From an uncultured Alphaproteobacteria bacterium (GTDB taxonomy: Bacteria > Pseudomonadota > Alphaproteobacteria > Thalassobaculales > Thalassobaculaceae): 64,000 nt of DNA. The notes under the pieces were generated by a model. The model had not been told where the DNA came from and ran no database searches. It saw only the letters and a program-made list of their open reading frames with translations. Positions 18,750 to 27,285 of the stretch are shown here, piece by piece. Numbering within the stretch: the stretch's first letter is position 1; each line of letters starts with the position of its first letter. The stretch spans positions 1 to 64,000 of the forward strand of contig CALMRI010000024.1 of the NCBI GenBank assembly GCA_937776645.1, given 5' to 3'. The position numbers were made by a program, and so were the translations under genes.

Positions 18750-20555
18750 ATGGCGGCGACCTCCCGACGGTCACGCACCCGCGACACCAATATCTGGCCC
18801 GGCTTCGTCGACGCGCTAGCGACGTTGCTGATGGTCATTATCTTCGTGTTGATGATCTTCATCGTCGCGCAATTCTATCTGACCCAATTGTTGTCGGGCC
18901 GCGATGAAGCGCTAGGACAGCTGCAGCAGCAAATTTCCGAACTCAGCGAGCTTTTGGCCTTGGAACGGGAGAGCGGCGGTGAACTACGCCTCAACGTGGC
19001 CCAGCTATCGGGCGAATTGCAGGCCTCGATCGCGGCGCGCGACACTCTTTCCAATCAGGTTAGTCAGCTGCTCAATCAACGCGATCAACTCGAGGACCGC
19101 CTTGCCGGATCGGTTTCCGAGCAGACGACGCTGAATCGGCGGATCGTCGAAATCAAAACCAGCAACGAGGGATTGAATACCCGCATCGCCCAAATCATCA
19201 GCGAGCGTGATGCCCTGTTGGCAAAGCTGAATGCCGTGGAAGAGCGGGCCAACCTGGTAAAAGCTGAACGCGACGAACTCGACGCCAGCATGGCCGATGC
19301 GCTGAAGCTGCTTGAGGTGAATCAGGAGACCATCAAGCTGCAGCTCCGAGATCTTGAATCTCTACGCCGGGACATCGCAGCCTTGAACAGCGTCCGCGAA
19401 AGCCTCGAGGGCGAGGTCACCGAACTGGCGGCGCTGCGAAACCTGCTGGAGACACAACTCCACGAGGCCCGGCAAACCACCGATCGCGCGCAGCGGGACT
19501 TGGAAGCTCAGCTAGAATCCGCGCGTTTGACCCAGCAGGAATTATCGTCGGTTCTCGAAAAGCTTGACCTTAGTCACAAAGACCTCGCCGCTTCCGTCCG
19601 TCGGACGGCGCTGTCGGAGCGCGATGTCGCCGATGCACGCGCCCTGCTCGGAACCATGCTGGCCAAGATCGCCTCGGAGCGACAACGCAGCCAGGAGCTG
19701 GAGCGGGACAAGGCGGCGCAGGCAGCAAGTATCGCGGAAATCACGGCCCTCCTCGGCGCCGCCCGGGGCCAGACGAAGATACTTACGAACAAGCTGGCCG
19801 AAGCCGACCGCCAGACCGTTCTAGTACAGCGCTCGATCGAGGAACGCGACATTCGTCTCGAGGAATTGTTATCGAACTACAACCTGTCACTGGACCAGTT
19901 GACTGATGAACAAAAGGTTTCTGAGGCAGCCCGGCAGCAGGTCGCGCTGCTGAACCGGCAGCTTCTTGCCCTACGCCAACAGCTCGCCGCTCTCCAGCAA
20001 GCGCTTGATGCCTCCGACGCGGCCAGCGCGGCTCAAAATGTCAAAATTTTGGATCTTGGCAAACGCCTCAACAAGGCTCTGGCCACGAAGGTTCAGGAAC
20101 TCGCACGGTTTCGCTCCGAGTTCTTTGGCCGCCTGCGCGAAGTCCTGAAGAACCGTCAGGACATCCAAGTCGTTGGCGATCGGTTTGTTTTTCAGTCCGA
20201 AGTGTTGTTTGAATCGGCCTCAGCAACCATCGCCGCCAAAGGCAAAAGCGAACTTCGACGATTGGCGGGCGCCCTGAACGAGATCGGGCCCAAAATCCCC
20301 AGTGCGATCCAATGGATTCTTCAAGTCGAGGGCCACACCGATCAAATTCCAATTTCCAACGAACATTTCAGCAGCAACTGGGATCTTTCGGCGGCGCGGG
20401 CGATCTCGGTCGTGCAATTCCTGATCCGCCAAGGCGTGCCTGCCCATCGGTTGTCCGCGAGCGGTTACGGCGAGTTTCAGCCGATTGACGGCCGCCGCGA
20501 CGAAATCGGAAACCGCCGCAACCGTCGTATCGAGATGAAACTAACCCAGAGATAA
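18750..20555 (+). CDS. MotB/OmpA-like envelope protein with very long coiled coil
   Basis: A 601-residue protein with three parts. Residues 1-45 are a basic cytoplasmic end plus one membrane helix, GFVDALATLLMVIIFVLMIF, whose Asp sits where MotB and TolR carry the proton-binding Asp. Residues about 48-430 are an almost uninterrupted Gln/Glu/Leu-rich coiled coil. Residues about 450-601 are an OmpA-like peptidoglycan-binding domain (VEGHTDQIPI, NWDLSAARAISVVQFL, SASGYGEFQPIDG, NRRNRRIEMKL). Ordinary MotB has only a short linker. Partnered with the TolQ-like gene upstream, it should reach from the inner membrane to the cell wall. Its function is unknown to me. Confidence 0.88.
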   Translation: MAATSRRSRTRDTNIWPGFVDALATLLMVIIFVLMIFIVAQFYLTQLLSGRDEALGQLQQQISELSELLALERESGGELRLNVAQLSGELQASIAARDTLSNQVSQLLNQRDQLEDRLAGSVSEQTTLNRRIVEIKTSNEGLNTRIAQIISERDALLAKLNAVEERANLVKAERDELDASMADALKLLEVNQETIKLQLRDLESLRRDIAALNSVRESLEGEVTELAALRNLLETQLHEARQTTDRAQRDLEAQLESARLTQQELSSVLEKLDLSHKDLAASVRRTALSERDVADARALLGTMLAKIASERQRSQELERDKAAQAASIAEITALLGAARGQTKILTNKLAEADRQTVLVQRSIEERDIRLEELLSNYNLSLDQLTDEQKVSEAARQQVALLNRQLLALRQQLAALQQALDASDAASAAQNVKILDLGKRLNKALATKVQELARFRSEFFGRLREVLKNRQDIQVVGDRFVFQSEVLFESASATIAAKGKSELRRLAGALNEIGPKIPSAIQWILQVEGHTDQIPISNEHFSSNWDLSAARAISVVQFLIRQGVPAHRLSASGYGEFQPIDGRRDEIGNRRNRRIEMKLTQR

Positions 20556-20574
20556 CGCGAGGCGCAGGGATCTG

Positions 20575-21429
20575 CTACAGCCGACCGTGCGCATAGTCCC
20601 AATAGAGTTTCCGTGCCTTTTTGTAGAGCGGGCCAGGTTGCAGCGGGCGGTCCTCGATACGGGTGATCGGCACGACCTTGGCGTGGTTGCCGGTCGACCA
20701 AATCTCATCCGCCTCCAGGAGATCTTTCGGCGTAACCACCGCTTCCTTGACGGTTTCACCGGCATCGCGGAGCAATTGGATCACCCGGCTGCGCGTTATT
20801 CCAGCAAGGAAAGTGCCATTGGGTAGCGGTGTTATCGCGACACCGCCCTTGGCCAAAAACAAATTCGCCGTCGCCAGTTCCGCGACCATGCGGTCCGGAT
20901 CGAGCACGACTGCGTTGTCGAAGCCTCTTTGTTGCGCTTCCCTGAGCGCCCTGCCAGCATTTGGATAGTGGCAAGCGGCCTTGGCATCGGTTGGCGCCTG
21001 ATCTGCCGCTGGACGGCGGTAACTGGACATACAAATCCCAATTCCCTGCGCGTCCGGCAGTGGCGCGCTGAAAATATGCAGCATGAAGCGGGTCGACTTC
21101 GGATCCGGATAGATCCAACCCTCTTCGGCCCAGAGAATCGGTTTGATATAGAGCGCCGCATCGGCGGGAAACTTGGCCACGCCCTCGCGCGCTATGCGTT
21201 CGATTTCCTGGGCGGTGATCGGCGCCTCCATCCCCATTGCAGCGGTGGAAATGATCGCCCTTTGGCAATGCTGGTCGAGATCGGGAATGGTTCCCTCGAA
21301 AGCGCGGGCGCCATCGAAGACAATGGCCCCAAGCCAGGTCGCCAATGTCGCTGGTCCCAGGACCGGCGGGTTACCCTCGATCCATTCGCCATCAAGATAC
21401 ACCAGCGAATCCATTCTATTTTCTCCCAA
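20575..21429 (-). CDS. Class IV (branched-chain type) aminotransferase
   Basis: A 284-residue PLP enzyme of fold type IV, most like branched-chain amino acid aminotransferases (IlvE), which make Leu, Ile and Val from their keto acids. Features are WLGAIVFDGARAFEG near residue 30, YIKPILWAEEGW, the PLP-lysine region TDAKAACHYPNAGRALREAQ, AELATANLFLAKGGVAITPL, and GTFLAGITRSRVIQLLRDAG for phosphate binding. Translation may start at 21429 or at MDSLVYLDGEW (21414). It faces the MotB-like gene tail to tail with 19 nt between them. D-amino-acid or aminodeoxychorismate substrates cannot be excluded. Confidence 0.85.
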   Translation of the reverse strand: MGENRMDSLVYLDGEWIEGNPPVLGPATLATWLGAIVFDGARAFEGTIPDLDQHCQRAIISTAAMGMEAPITAQEIERIAREGVAKFPADAALYIKPILWAEEGWIYPDPKSTRFMLHIFSAPLPDAQGIGICMSSYRRPAADQAPTDAKAACHYPNAGRALREAQQRGFDNAVVLDPDRMVAELATANLFLAKGGVAITPLPNGTFLAGITRSRVIQLLRDAGETVKEAVVTPKDLLEADEIWSTGNHAKVVPITRIEDRPLQPGPLYKKARKLYWDYAHGRL

Positions 21430-21728
21430 ACCTTTGCGCCGGATAGAACTTCAACAAGTGATCTTAGAACGCGATCGGTTTAGTCGGAACCGCGACGGGA
21501 TAAAGACACAACCTTGGATCGCACTCTACCCTATTGAGTTAGAGTCAAATTCACAATTCACGCCGAGCCACATCGTAGATCAACACTCTTTGGATCGGCT
21601 CTAGTCACGTCCCACAGCCTAGGCCCATACCCATATCCAGTCCTATAGCCAGGCACCACAGCGCATTGGTTCGCCCCGTTTCGGTGATTTTCTTTGCCCC
21701 GATCGTACCTGCGCCGTAGTGTCCAACC

Positions 21729-22082
21729 ATGACCAAACGCTGGATATATCACCTATCGCGCCACCCGGATTGGCAGCATGCCAAAACCTCCGGAGCCTAT
21801 GCCGGCTCGGTCGAGGACGCTGGCGACGGCTTTCTGCATTTCTCAACCGCCAGCCAGGTTATTGAAAGCGCCCGCAAGCATCGCGCCGGCGAAACGGGGT
21901 TGGTCTTGCTGGAAGTTGATGCCAAGGCGCTAGGGGTCGATTTGAAATGGGAAGCGTCGCGGGGCGGGCAATTGTTCCCGCATCTATATGGCGCGCTCGC
22001 GGTAAGTGCGGTCGTCGCGGAATTCGACCTTCCCCTTGGCCCCGATGGCGCCCATATCTTTCCCGAGATGAAAGACGATTGA
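21729..22082 (+). CDS. DUF952 family protein
   Basis: A 117-residue protein of the DUF952 family (beginning MTKRWIYHLSRHPDWQHAKT). The conserved GFLHFSTASQVIESARKHRA block near residues 37-56 and LFPHLYGALAVSAVVAEFDL near residues 82-101 define the family. The fold is related to ADP-ribosyl-handling proteins, but no activity is established that I know of. It sits 8 nt before pyrD, an arrangement found in many alphaproteobacteria, and is probably cotranscribed with it. Confidence 0.88.
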   Translation: MTKRWIYHLSRHPDWQHAKTSGAYAGSVEDAGDGFLHFSTASQVIESARKHRAGETGLVLLEVDAKALGVDLKWEASRGGQLFPHLYGALAVSAVVAEFDLPLGPDGAHIFPEMKDD

Positions 22083-22090
22083 ACCCAAGC

Positions 22091-23179
22091 ATGTCGTTAG
22101 CCGATCTCATGATGCCGTTGGCGCGATGCCTCGATCCTGAACGCGCCCACCGTTTGGCGATCCAGGCGTTGCGGCTTGGCCTGGTCCCGCGCCCCAAGCG
22201 CGCCGTCAGCGACCGGATACTTCAGTCCGAGGTGTTCGGCATCACCTTTCCCAACCCGATCGGCCTCGCCGCCGGATTCGACAAAAGCGCGGAAGTCCCG
22301 ACGCAACTGTTGGGCCTTGGCTGCGGCTTCGTCGAGATCGGCACCCTGACCCCGCGCCCGCAAGCCGGCAACCCCAAGCCCAGGGTGTTCCGGCTTCCCG
22401 AGGATCAAGCGGCGATCAATCGATACGGGTTCAATAATGATGGACTGGAGGTCGGCCTGGGCCGTCTGCGCGATCGTGACCGCAACGCCGGTATCGTTGG
22501 GATCAATGTCGGCATCAACAAGGATTCCGCTGATCAGGCCGGCGATTACGCCGAGGCGATCCGGCAGTCTGCGGCGCTCGCGGATTATCTGACAGTCAAT
22601 GTATCCTCGCCCAATACACCGGGCTTGCGGGATCTGCAGGCGGCGGACCAGTTGGATGGATTGCTCGACGCCGTGGTCGAGGCCCGGGACGCGGTAACCA
22701 AGGAAACCGCCCGCCCGCCGATTCTTCTGAAGATCGCGCCCGACCTTTCAAGAGACATGGTCAGCGAAATTCTTGATATCGCCGTGGCGCGCCGCGTATC
22801 CGGCGTGATCGTCGCCAATACCACGATAACCCGTCCCGCCGGCCTCAAAAGCCAGAACAGCGGAGAAGCCGGAGGCTTGAGCGGTGCGCCGTTATTCGCG
22901 CTCTCGACCCAGGTTCTGGCCTGGGCTCATATCGCCGCCGCTGGCCGAATTGCGATCGTCGGCGCTGGTGGTGTCGACGGACCGGAAACCGCCTATGCCA
23001 AGATCCGCGCCGGCGCCAGTTTGGTGCAGCTCTACACCGCTTTGATATATAAGGGACCGGGGCTGTTCACCACGATCATCGACGGTCTTGGCGAGCGGCT
23101 TAGACGTGATGGCTATAACAACGTCGCCAATGCAGTTGGCGTCGACGCCGCCAAGTGGGCGGATGGGTCGTCCGGATGA
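22091..23179 (+). CDS. pyrD: Class 2 dihydroorotate dehydrogenase (quinone)
   Basis: The membrane-associated flavoenzyme that oxidises dihydroorotate to orotate in pyrimidine synthesis, passing electrons to quinone. It has 362 residues from MSLADLMMPLARCLDPERAH; the N-terminal helices typical of class 2 are present. Key parts are FPNPIGLAAGFDKSAE (FMN), GTLTPRPQAGNPKPR, YGFNNDGLEV, NVSSPNTPGLRDLQ with the catalytic Ser, LLKIAPDLS, VIVANTTITRP, and GGVDGPETAYAKIRAGASLV. It is 8 nt after the DUF952 gene and overlaps the next ATG. Confidence 0.97.
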   Translation: MSLADLMMPLARCLDPERAHRLAIQALRLGLVPRPKRAVSDRILQSEVFGITFPNPIGLAAGFDKSAEVPTQLLGLGCGFVEIGTLTPRPQAGNPKPRVFRLPEDQAAINRYGFNNDGLEVGLGRLRDRDRNAGIVGINVGINKDSADQAGDYAEAIRQSAALADYLTVNVSSPNTPGLRDLQAADQLDGLLDAVVEARDAVTKETARPPILLKIAPDLSRDMVSEILDIAVARRVSGVIVANTTITRPAGLKSQNSGEAGGLSGAPLFALSTQVLAWAHIAAAGRIAIVGAGGVDGPETAYAKIRAGASLVQLYTALIYKGPGLFTTIIDGLGERLRRDGYNNVANAVGVDAAKWADGSSG

Positions 23180-23596
23180 ACCGACGGAAGGAGCACGCAA
23201 CGGTGTATCGGGTAGTGCTTATCGCGTTATCCGTTCTCGGCATCGGGACAGGATTGCTGGCCGATTGGCTACTTCCAGGAATCATCGGCGCCATTCCCGG
23301 ATGGTCGGTGGCGGGCCTTGTGACCGCAACAGGTCTGGTCGTGGCCTCGGCTTTGCGCGAACATCGTTCCGCCAATCAGCACTATCAACTGGCCGGCGAA
23401 CTTGAGGCGACCAAGCTTGACCTCGATGGCGTTCGCAGAGGAATTGGCCGGACTGCAAGACCAACTCGACGCGATTCCAGACAGCAGCGCCGTGGTCACC
23501 GTAATCTGCGTGTTGCAGGGCCTGCTGGATCTCAACATTGATTTTGGCCAGGGCTACCTTTTTGGCGAGCCTCGTCCGAGCGCGAGTAGCTCTTGA
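23176..23596 (+). pseudogene. Membrane protein remnant fused to the tail of an EAL-like domain
   Basis: The ATG at 23176 overlaps the pyrD stop (ATGA). Two membrane helices follow (VVLIALSVLGIGTGLLADWL and WSVAGLVTATGLVVASAL), then a coiled-coil start (YQLAGELEATKLDLDG). A shift near 23430 continues as FAEELAGLQDQLDAIPDSSA. The sequence then jumps to LLDLNIDFGQGYLFGEPRP, which looks like the last strand and helix of an EAL domain (c-di-GMP phosphodiesterases end this way). The roughly 230-residue catalytic body is missing. I read this as an internal deletion plus one frameshift. Its stop overlaps the next gene's start (TGATG). Confidence 0.6.
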
Positions 23597-24462
23597 TGCA
23601 CAGACAAAGGGTTCTTTCCGGCATCCGCGCTATCGCCGAGCAATACGATGGATACGTATTTGACGTCTGGGGTACGGTCTATGACGGCGATCAGGTGTTT
23701 CCAGGAGTGATCGAGGCACTGCACGCCCTCAGACACCTGGGCAAGAAGGTTGCGTTTCTTTCCAACTCTCCGCAATTGCCATCCGTCGTCGCAACGCGCT
23801 TGGCCCGCATTGGGATCGACGGGTCCTGCTATGACGGCATCGTCACCTCCGGCGGCGAGACCAATAGCCAGCTTTCCGGAATGTCCGATCCCGAGATGGA
23901 ACGGTTCAGCGGGCGCGTCTACCAAACCGGCCCGGACCGGTTTCCGGACACTCTACCCAAGGACACATTCCAGGAAGTCGCGCGCATCGACGAGGCCGAT
24001 TGGATTTTGAACGCCGGCCCGAACTCCCCCCCCGAGACGTTAGCCGATTATGAGGAGCGGCTGAGGATCGGCGCGGCGCGGGGCCTGCCCATGCTTTGCG
24101 CCAACCCCGACCGTACGGTTTTTCAAGGCGCCGAGCGGCATATTTGCGCCGGCGCTTTGGCCGAGCGTTATGCGGCGCTCGGCGGTCACGTTCATCCCAT
24201 CGGCAAGCCCTTTCAAGCCGTGTTCGATCGTTGTCGCGAGGTCCTCAAAATAGCCAATTCCGCGCGTTTGGTGATGATTGGAGACAACCTTGAGACCGAC
24301 ATCCTTGGCGCCAATCGTGCTGGCTTCGCCGCGTTGCTAATCGCCTCGGGCGTCCACGAACTAGCCGATGCCTCTGGTGCTGTGGATGCACCGCGACTCA
24401 ACAGTCTGGAAGAACAATTAGGCGCCCGGGCCGACTATGTACTGGCAACGCTGGTGGCATGA
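23596..24462 (+). CDS. HAD-superfamily class IIA hydrolase (TIGR01459, NagD-like)
   Basis: A 288-residue HAD phosphatase. The nucleophile motif reads YVFDVWGTVYDG, where the second Asp of the usual DxD is Trp, as I recall for the TIGR01459 subgroup. Motif II is VAFLSNSPQLP, motif III involves GKPFQAVFDRC, and motif IV is MIGDNLETDILGANRAGF. A NagD-type cap occupies residues 90-180. The ATG at 23596 overlaps the previous stop; the TTG one codon earlier is less likely. The substrate is not predictable. Confidence 0.88.
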   Translation: MHRQRVLSGIRAIAEQYDGYVFDVWGTVYDGDQVFPGVIEALHALRHLGKKVAFLSNSPQLPSVVATRLARIGIDGSCYDGIVTSGGETNSQLSGMSDPEMERFSGRVYQTGPDRFPDTLPKDTFQEVARIDEADWILNAGPNSPPETLADYEERLRIGAARGLPMLCANPDRTVFQGAERHICAGALAERYAALGGHVHPIGKPFQAVFDRCREVLKIANSARLVMIGDNLETDILGANRAGFAALLIASGVHELADASGAVDAPRLNSLEEQLGARADYVLATLVA

Positions 24463-24822
24463 TAGAGGGGGCCTGATCCAACGCATGCCTTAGCCCAACC
24501 CCTTACCGCCGGTTTCTAATTTTGGCCACCATAGCGCCGTTGATCCGCGGAAAAGCGTTCCAGAGAGGCTTCAAGCACACCCGGGAAGGCGACTTGCGGC
24601 GGATACGCAAAACCATTCGCCCGTCGACGCGCAAACAACCTCTAGGCATTATTTATAACGATACAAAAATAGGTAAATTACAACACCCACAATGAAGATG
24701 ACGAACTCGAATCGGTTCTTTTTTCATTTACCTGAGTACAAAAATTGTTGATATTCAACTCCTCCAGCAATGAACACGACAATTTGCGAATATTTTCCAT
24801 CACACATGATCAGGGGATTGCC
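24463..24822. other. Intergenic region upstream of the Lrp/AsnC gene, partly AT-rich
   Basis: No intact gene. From about 24640 to 24760 the DNA is unusually AT-rich for this genome (ATTATTTATAACGATACAAA, TTCTTTTTTCATTTACC, TACAAAAATTGTTGATATTC), as expected of a promoter or operator region; Lrp-type regulators often control themselves from such DNA. On the minus strand a 41-codon open stretch ending near 24520 (VAFPGVLEASLERFSADQRR) has no start and is probably chance. Confidence 0.45.
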
Positions 24823-25329
24823 GTGAGCACGGACCCACAACTCGATTCGGTTGGCTGGCAACTTTTGCGGGTATTGCAGGAAGACGCCCGACTGTCTTTC
24901 AGCGAACTCGGCCGCCGGGTCGGGCTGTCATCGCCAGCGGTCGCCGAACGGGTCCGCCGAATGGAGGATCACGGGCTCATCACCGGCTATCGCGCGATTC
25001 TAGACCCCACCAAACTCGGCTATCCGATCCTTGCCTTCATTCACCTGAATATCACCGGTGAGCACCACCAGCGATTAGCCACCGTGGCCCATACCCTGAG
25101 CGAGATCATGGAATGCCACCATGTCACCGGCCAGGACAGCTATATGATCAAGGTAATCGTGTCGTCGATGGTCCATCTGGAACACGTGATCGCCCAATTG
25201 CGGCACTATGGAGAGACGACCACCTCCATCGTACTATCCTCTCCGGTTAAGGAAAAGCTGATCCATGGCGGAGCCAGCGTGCGGGTCGGCGGCCCCCTCC
25301 CTCCCCTATCCATGGTCGAAGGCAACTAA
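24823..25329 (+). CDS. Lrp/AsnC family transcriptional regulator
   Basis: A 168-residue regulator. An N-terminal winged helix-turn-helix (LLRVLQEDARLSFSELGRRV, LSSPAVAERVRRMEDHGLIT) precedes the RAM/AsnC effector domain (YPILAFIHLNIT, ECHHVTGQDSYMIKVIVSSM). The GTG at 24823 preceded by AGGGG was chosen; an upstream in-frame ATG at 24745 would add 26 AT-rich, non-conserved residues. These proteins sense amino acids and form octamers. Its targets are unknown; there is no adjacent divergent transporter or catabolic gene. Confidence 0.93.
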   Translation: MSTDPQLDSVGWQLLRVLQEDARLSFSELGRRVGLSSPAVAERVRRMEDHGLITGYRAILDPTKLGYPILAFIHLNITGEHHQRLATVAHTLSEIMECHHVTGQDSYMIKVIVSSMVHLEHVIAQLRHYGETTTSIVLSSPVKEKLIHGGASVRVGGPLPPLSMVEGN

Positions 25330-25407
25330 TCCATCCGGCGGGCATTGCCGTAGACTCGACTTCCACTCCGCGGCAAGTCAAAACCCCACATTAGACCAAG
25401 CCTGTCC

Positions 25408-25437
25408 TTGACGTCCGGCGCTTGGCTACCGTATATG
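25408..25437 (+). promoter_or_regulatory. Sigma-70-type promoter for rpmB
   Basis: TTGACG at 25408-25413 and TATATG at 25432-25437 are separated by 18 nt, a good match to the -35/-10 consensus, about 65 nt upstream of the rpmB ATG. A strong ribosome site GGAGG lies at 25491-25495, 8 nt before the start. This is read directly from the sequence; activity is inferred. Confidence 0.55.
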
Positions 25438-25503
25438 CCGCGCTTCGCTGGCCGACACGTGGCTGGCGATGTCAGAGATGCTTGAAAGTTGGAGGACGGG
25501 ACC

Positions 25504-25797
25504 ATGGCCCGGCGCTGCTCGATTACCGGTAAAGGCGTTTTGACTGGCAACAATGTCAGTCATGCCAAAAATAGAACCCGTCGCCGGTTTCTGCCGAACC
25601 TGCAGCGGACGTCAATGATGAGCGAGGTGCTTGGTTGCCCCGTTCGCTTGCGTCTGACAACGTCGGCGATCCGCACCATCGAGCATAATGGCGGCCTCGA
25701 CTCGTTCCTCAAGTCGGCCAAGAAGGCTGACCTGGGTCCTGAGGCTCGGGTAATCAAGCGCCGAATTGAAAAGGCCTCCGTCGCCGCCGCTTCTTGA
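25504..25797 (+). CDS. rpmB: 50S ribosomal protein L28
   Basis: A 97-residue ribosomal protein with the L28 signatures [20 protein letters not shown] at the start and [14 protein letters not shown] next. The C-terminal part ([20 protein letters not shown]) is also typical of alphaproteobacterial L28. The start ATG at 25504 follows GGAGG. It stands alone with its own promoter, as is common in this class where rpmG is elsewhere. Confidence 0.97.
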   Translation: MARRCSITGKGVLTGNNVSHAKNRTRRRFLPNLQRTSMMSEVLGCPVRLRLTTSAIRTIEHNGGLDSFLKSAKKADLGPEARVIKRRIEKASVAAAS

Positions 25798-26089
25798 GTT
25801 CGCGGCTCCCAGAACATTAAGCTTTATTTTGAAACCACCCGTCCATCGGCGCCCCACAATCGAGCTGCGACAATGCATCCGTGCGCGCATCTGAGTGCGC
25901 CGATGGCTTTGGTCGTCCGGATTTTATCGAGAAGATAGAATCTTTAATTTATCAAAAATAACAAAAACTTATATTTAGTTCGCCCTGAGAAACTCCCGAC
26001 CCACTGACGAGTGATGATTCCCCTGGCTGATCGCATATCGGAGAACACCGGGAAGCAGCCATGGTGACGTCATTTTCTGGCAGTTTCTC
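25798..26089. other. Intergenic region after rpmB, AT-rich in the middle
   Basis: No gene. An AT-rich stretch (TCTTTAATTTATCAAAAATA and following) lies at about 25940-25985. Two 12-nt words, GAGAAACTCCCG (25987-25998) and CTGGCTGATCGC (26023-26034), occur again back to back at 60271-60294 in the other worn patch, suggesting a shared element end or repeat. The IS fragment starts just downstream. Confidence 0.4.
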
Positions 26090-26460
26090 ATGAAGCCAAA
26101 ACCGCAAGATCGTCGGCAAGGCAGGCACCCCGCCACGAGTTCGGCGCCAAGATTGGTATTGCCACCATCAACCGCGAAGGCCTCGTGCTGGCCGCTAAGA
26201 GCTTCGCGGACATCCCTATGATGGCGTGACCTCGGCCATCCTATCGGGAAACAAACGCGGCTTGACCCCGCAAATGAAGCGTGACCTGAAGTGAAGATCG
26301 GCCATCGAGGCCACTATCGAGCACATGAAAACCAAAGGACAGCTTGACCGAAACTGCCTCTCCGGACACGCTGGCGACGCCCTGCTGGCCGGTGCCGGCC
26401 ATAACCTGCGCCTGACCCTCAACGCCCTGGCATTTTGCTTGCCTAGATCCTATATGCGGC
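26090..26460 (+). mobile_element. Degraded IS5-type transposase fragment
   Basis: The C-terminal third of an IS5-group DDE transposase, broken by shifts and an in-frame stop. Recognisable pieces in order are HEFGAKIGIATINREGLVLA, then PYDGVTSAILSGNKRGLTPQ in another frame, a TGA after KRDLK, and RSAIEATIEHMKTKGQL...NCLSGHAGDALLAGAGHNLR. In intact relatives these are KxEFGVKV, the DKGYRG region (deleted here) and the catalytic-Glu block around RRSAIEPVIGHMK. The central DDE portion between about 26210 and 26230 is missing. The element cannot be active. No clear terminal inverted repeats were found. Confidence 0.75.
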
Positions 26461-26798
26461 GCGACAGGCAAAGAAAATGGCAAAACCAGATACTTTACCA
26501 GGCTCGGACCGCTACCAAATATCAATCGCTTAGGCGTGGTTCAGAAAGAACCAGAGAACCCTCTCTTTCAACGAATTTCATCCGCCGCTCTCACGAACGG
26601 CAGGGCCGAAGCCTGAGGTTATCCGATGGCGCGAATGGCCCATGATACCGGAAAATGGCGATATATTACTCCTAATTTTCGCCCATAGGTTATAAGGAAC
26701 GTGCTCAGGTGTAGGTCCTACCGTTCGCTAGGACGACGGGTGAGATTCTACCGGACACCAGTGTTGGCAAGTCTGGGATAACAAGGCGGAGGTCAGCC
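26461..26798. other. Intergenic region between the IS fragment and hisI
   Basis: No gene is recognised. It probably contains the outer part of the IS element. The short palindromic word GGTTCAGAAAGAACC near 26537 and the AT-rich stretch near 26660-26700 are the only visible features; the latter may hold the hisI promoter. GGAGG at about 26791 is the hisI ribosome site. Confidence 0.4.
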
Positions 26799-27275
26799 GT
26801 GAGCACACTCAGCAGCCACACCGATAGCCTCTTCGGAGTTCGTGGATCGACCCAGGAGATCGAAGAAAGCAGGATCCTCGCTCCAAAATTCGATAGAGAC
26901 GGCTTGCTGCCCTGCGTTGTGACCAACGAAAAGGGCGGCGCGGTTTTGATGTTCGCCTATATGAACGCCGACGCATTAGCCCGCACGATCGAGACCGGCG
27001 AGGCGCATTATTGGAGCCGGTCACGCGGCGAGCTTTGGCGCAAGGGAGCAACCAGCGGCCACGTTCAAAAGGTGATCGACCTGCGAATCGACTGCGACCA
27101 GGATGCCCTATGGATGACGGTGGAACAGGTCGGCGCGGCTTGCCATGCCGGCTATCAATCCTGCTTCTATCGATCAATTGCCTTAGGTGGGGTCGTCGCG
27201 GCGGAGAGCCCAGGGCTTTCATTCGCCGAGACCGAGAAGGTTTTTGACCCGCGAACGGTCTACGGCAAGAACTAG
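26799..27275 (+). CDS. hisI: Phosphoribosyl-AMP cyclohydrolase
   Basis: Opens the adenine ring of phosphoribosyl-AMP, the third step of histidine synthesis. The 158-residue protein has VLMFAYMNADALARTIETGE, HYWSRSRGELWRKGATSGH, the metal-binding DLRIDCDQDALWMTVEQVG and the Zn site ACHAGYQSCFYR. An N-terminal extension of about 28 residues precedes the usual family start. The GTG start follows GGAGG. It lacks the HisE domain and stands outside any his operon here. Confidence 0.96.
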   Translation: MSTLSSHTDSLFGVRGSTQEIEESRILAPKFDRDGLLPCVVTNEKGGAVLMFAYMNADALARTIETGEAHYWSRSRGELWRKGATSGHVQKVIDLRIDCDQDALWMTVEQVGAACHAGYQSCFYRSIALGGVVAAESPGLSFAETEKVFDPRTVYGKN

Positions 27276-27285
27276 GAGTTGGGCT

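Noticed and set aside
16530-20555. Zorya-type anti-phage system (ZorA/ZorB-like genes)
   Set aside because: The TolQ/MotA-like and OmpA-domain proteins resemble ZorAB in class, but there is no helicase or nuclease partner (ZorC/D/E), the coiled coil is in the MotB-like partner rather than the channel tail, and the genes follow housekeeping suhB.
24520-24645. Minus-strand 41-codon stretch (VAFPGVLEASLERFSADQRR)
   Set aside because: It has no start codon, sits between two stops and matches no family I know; probably chance.
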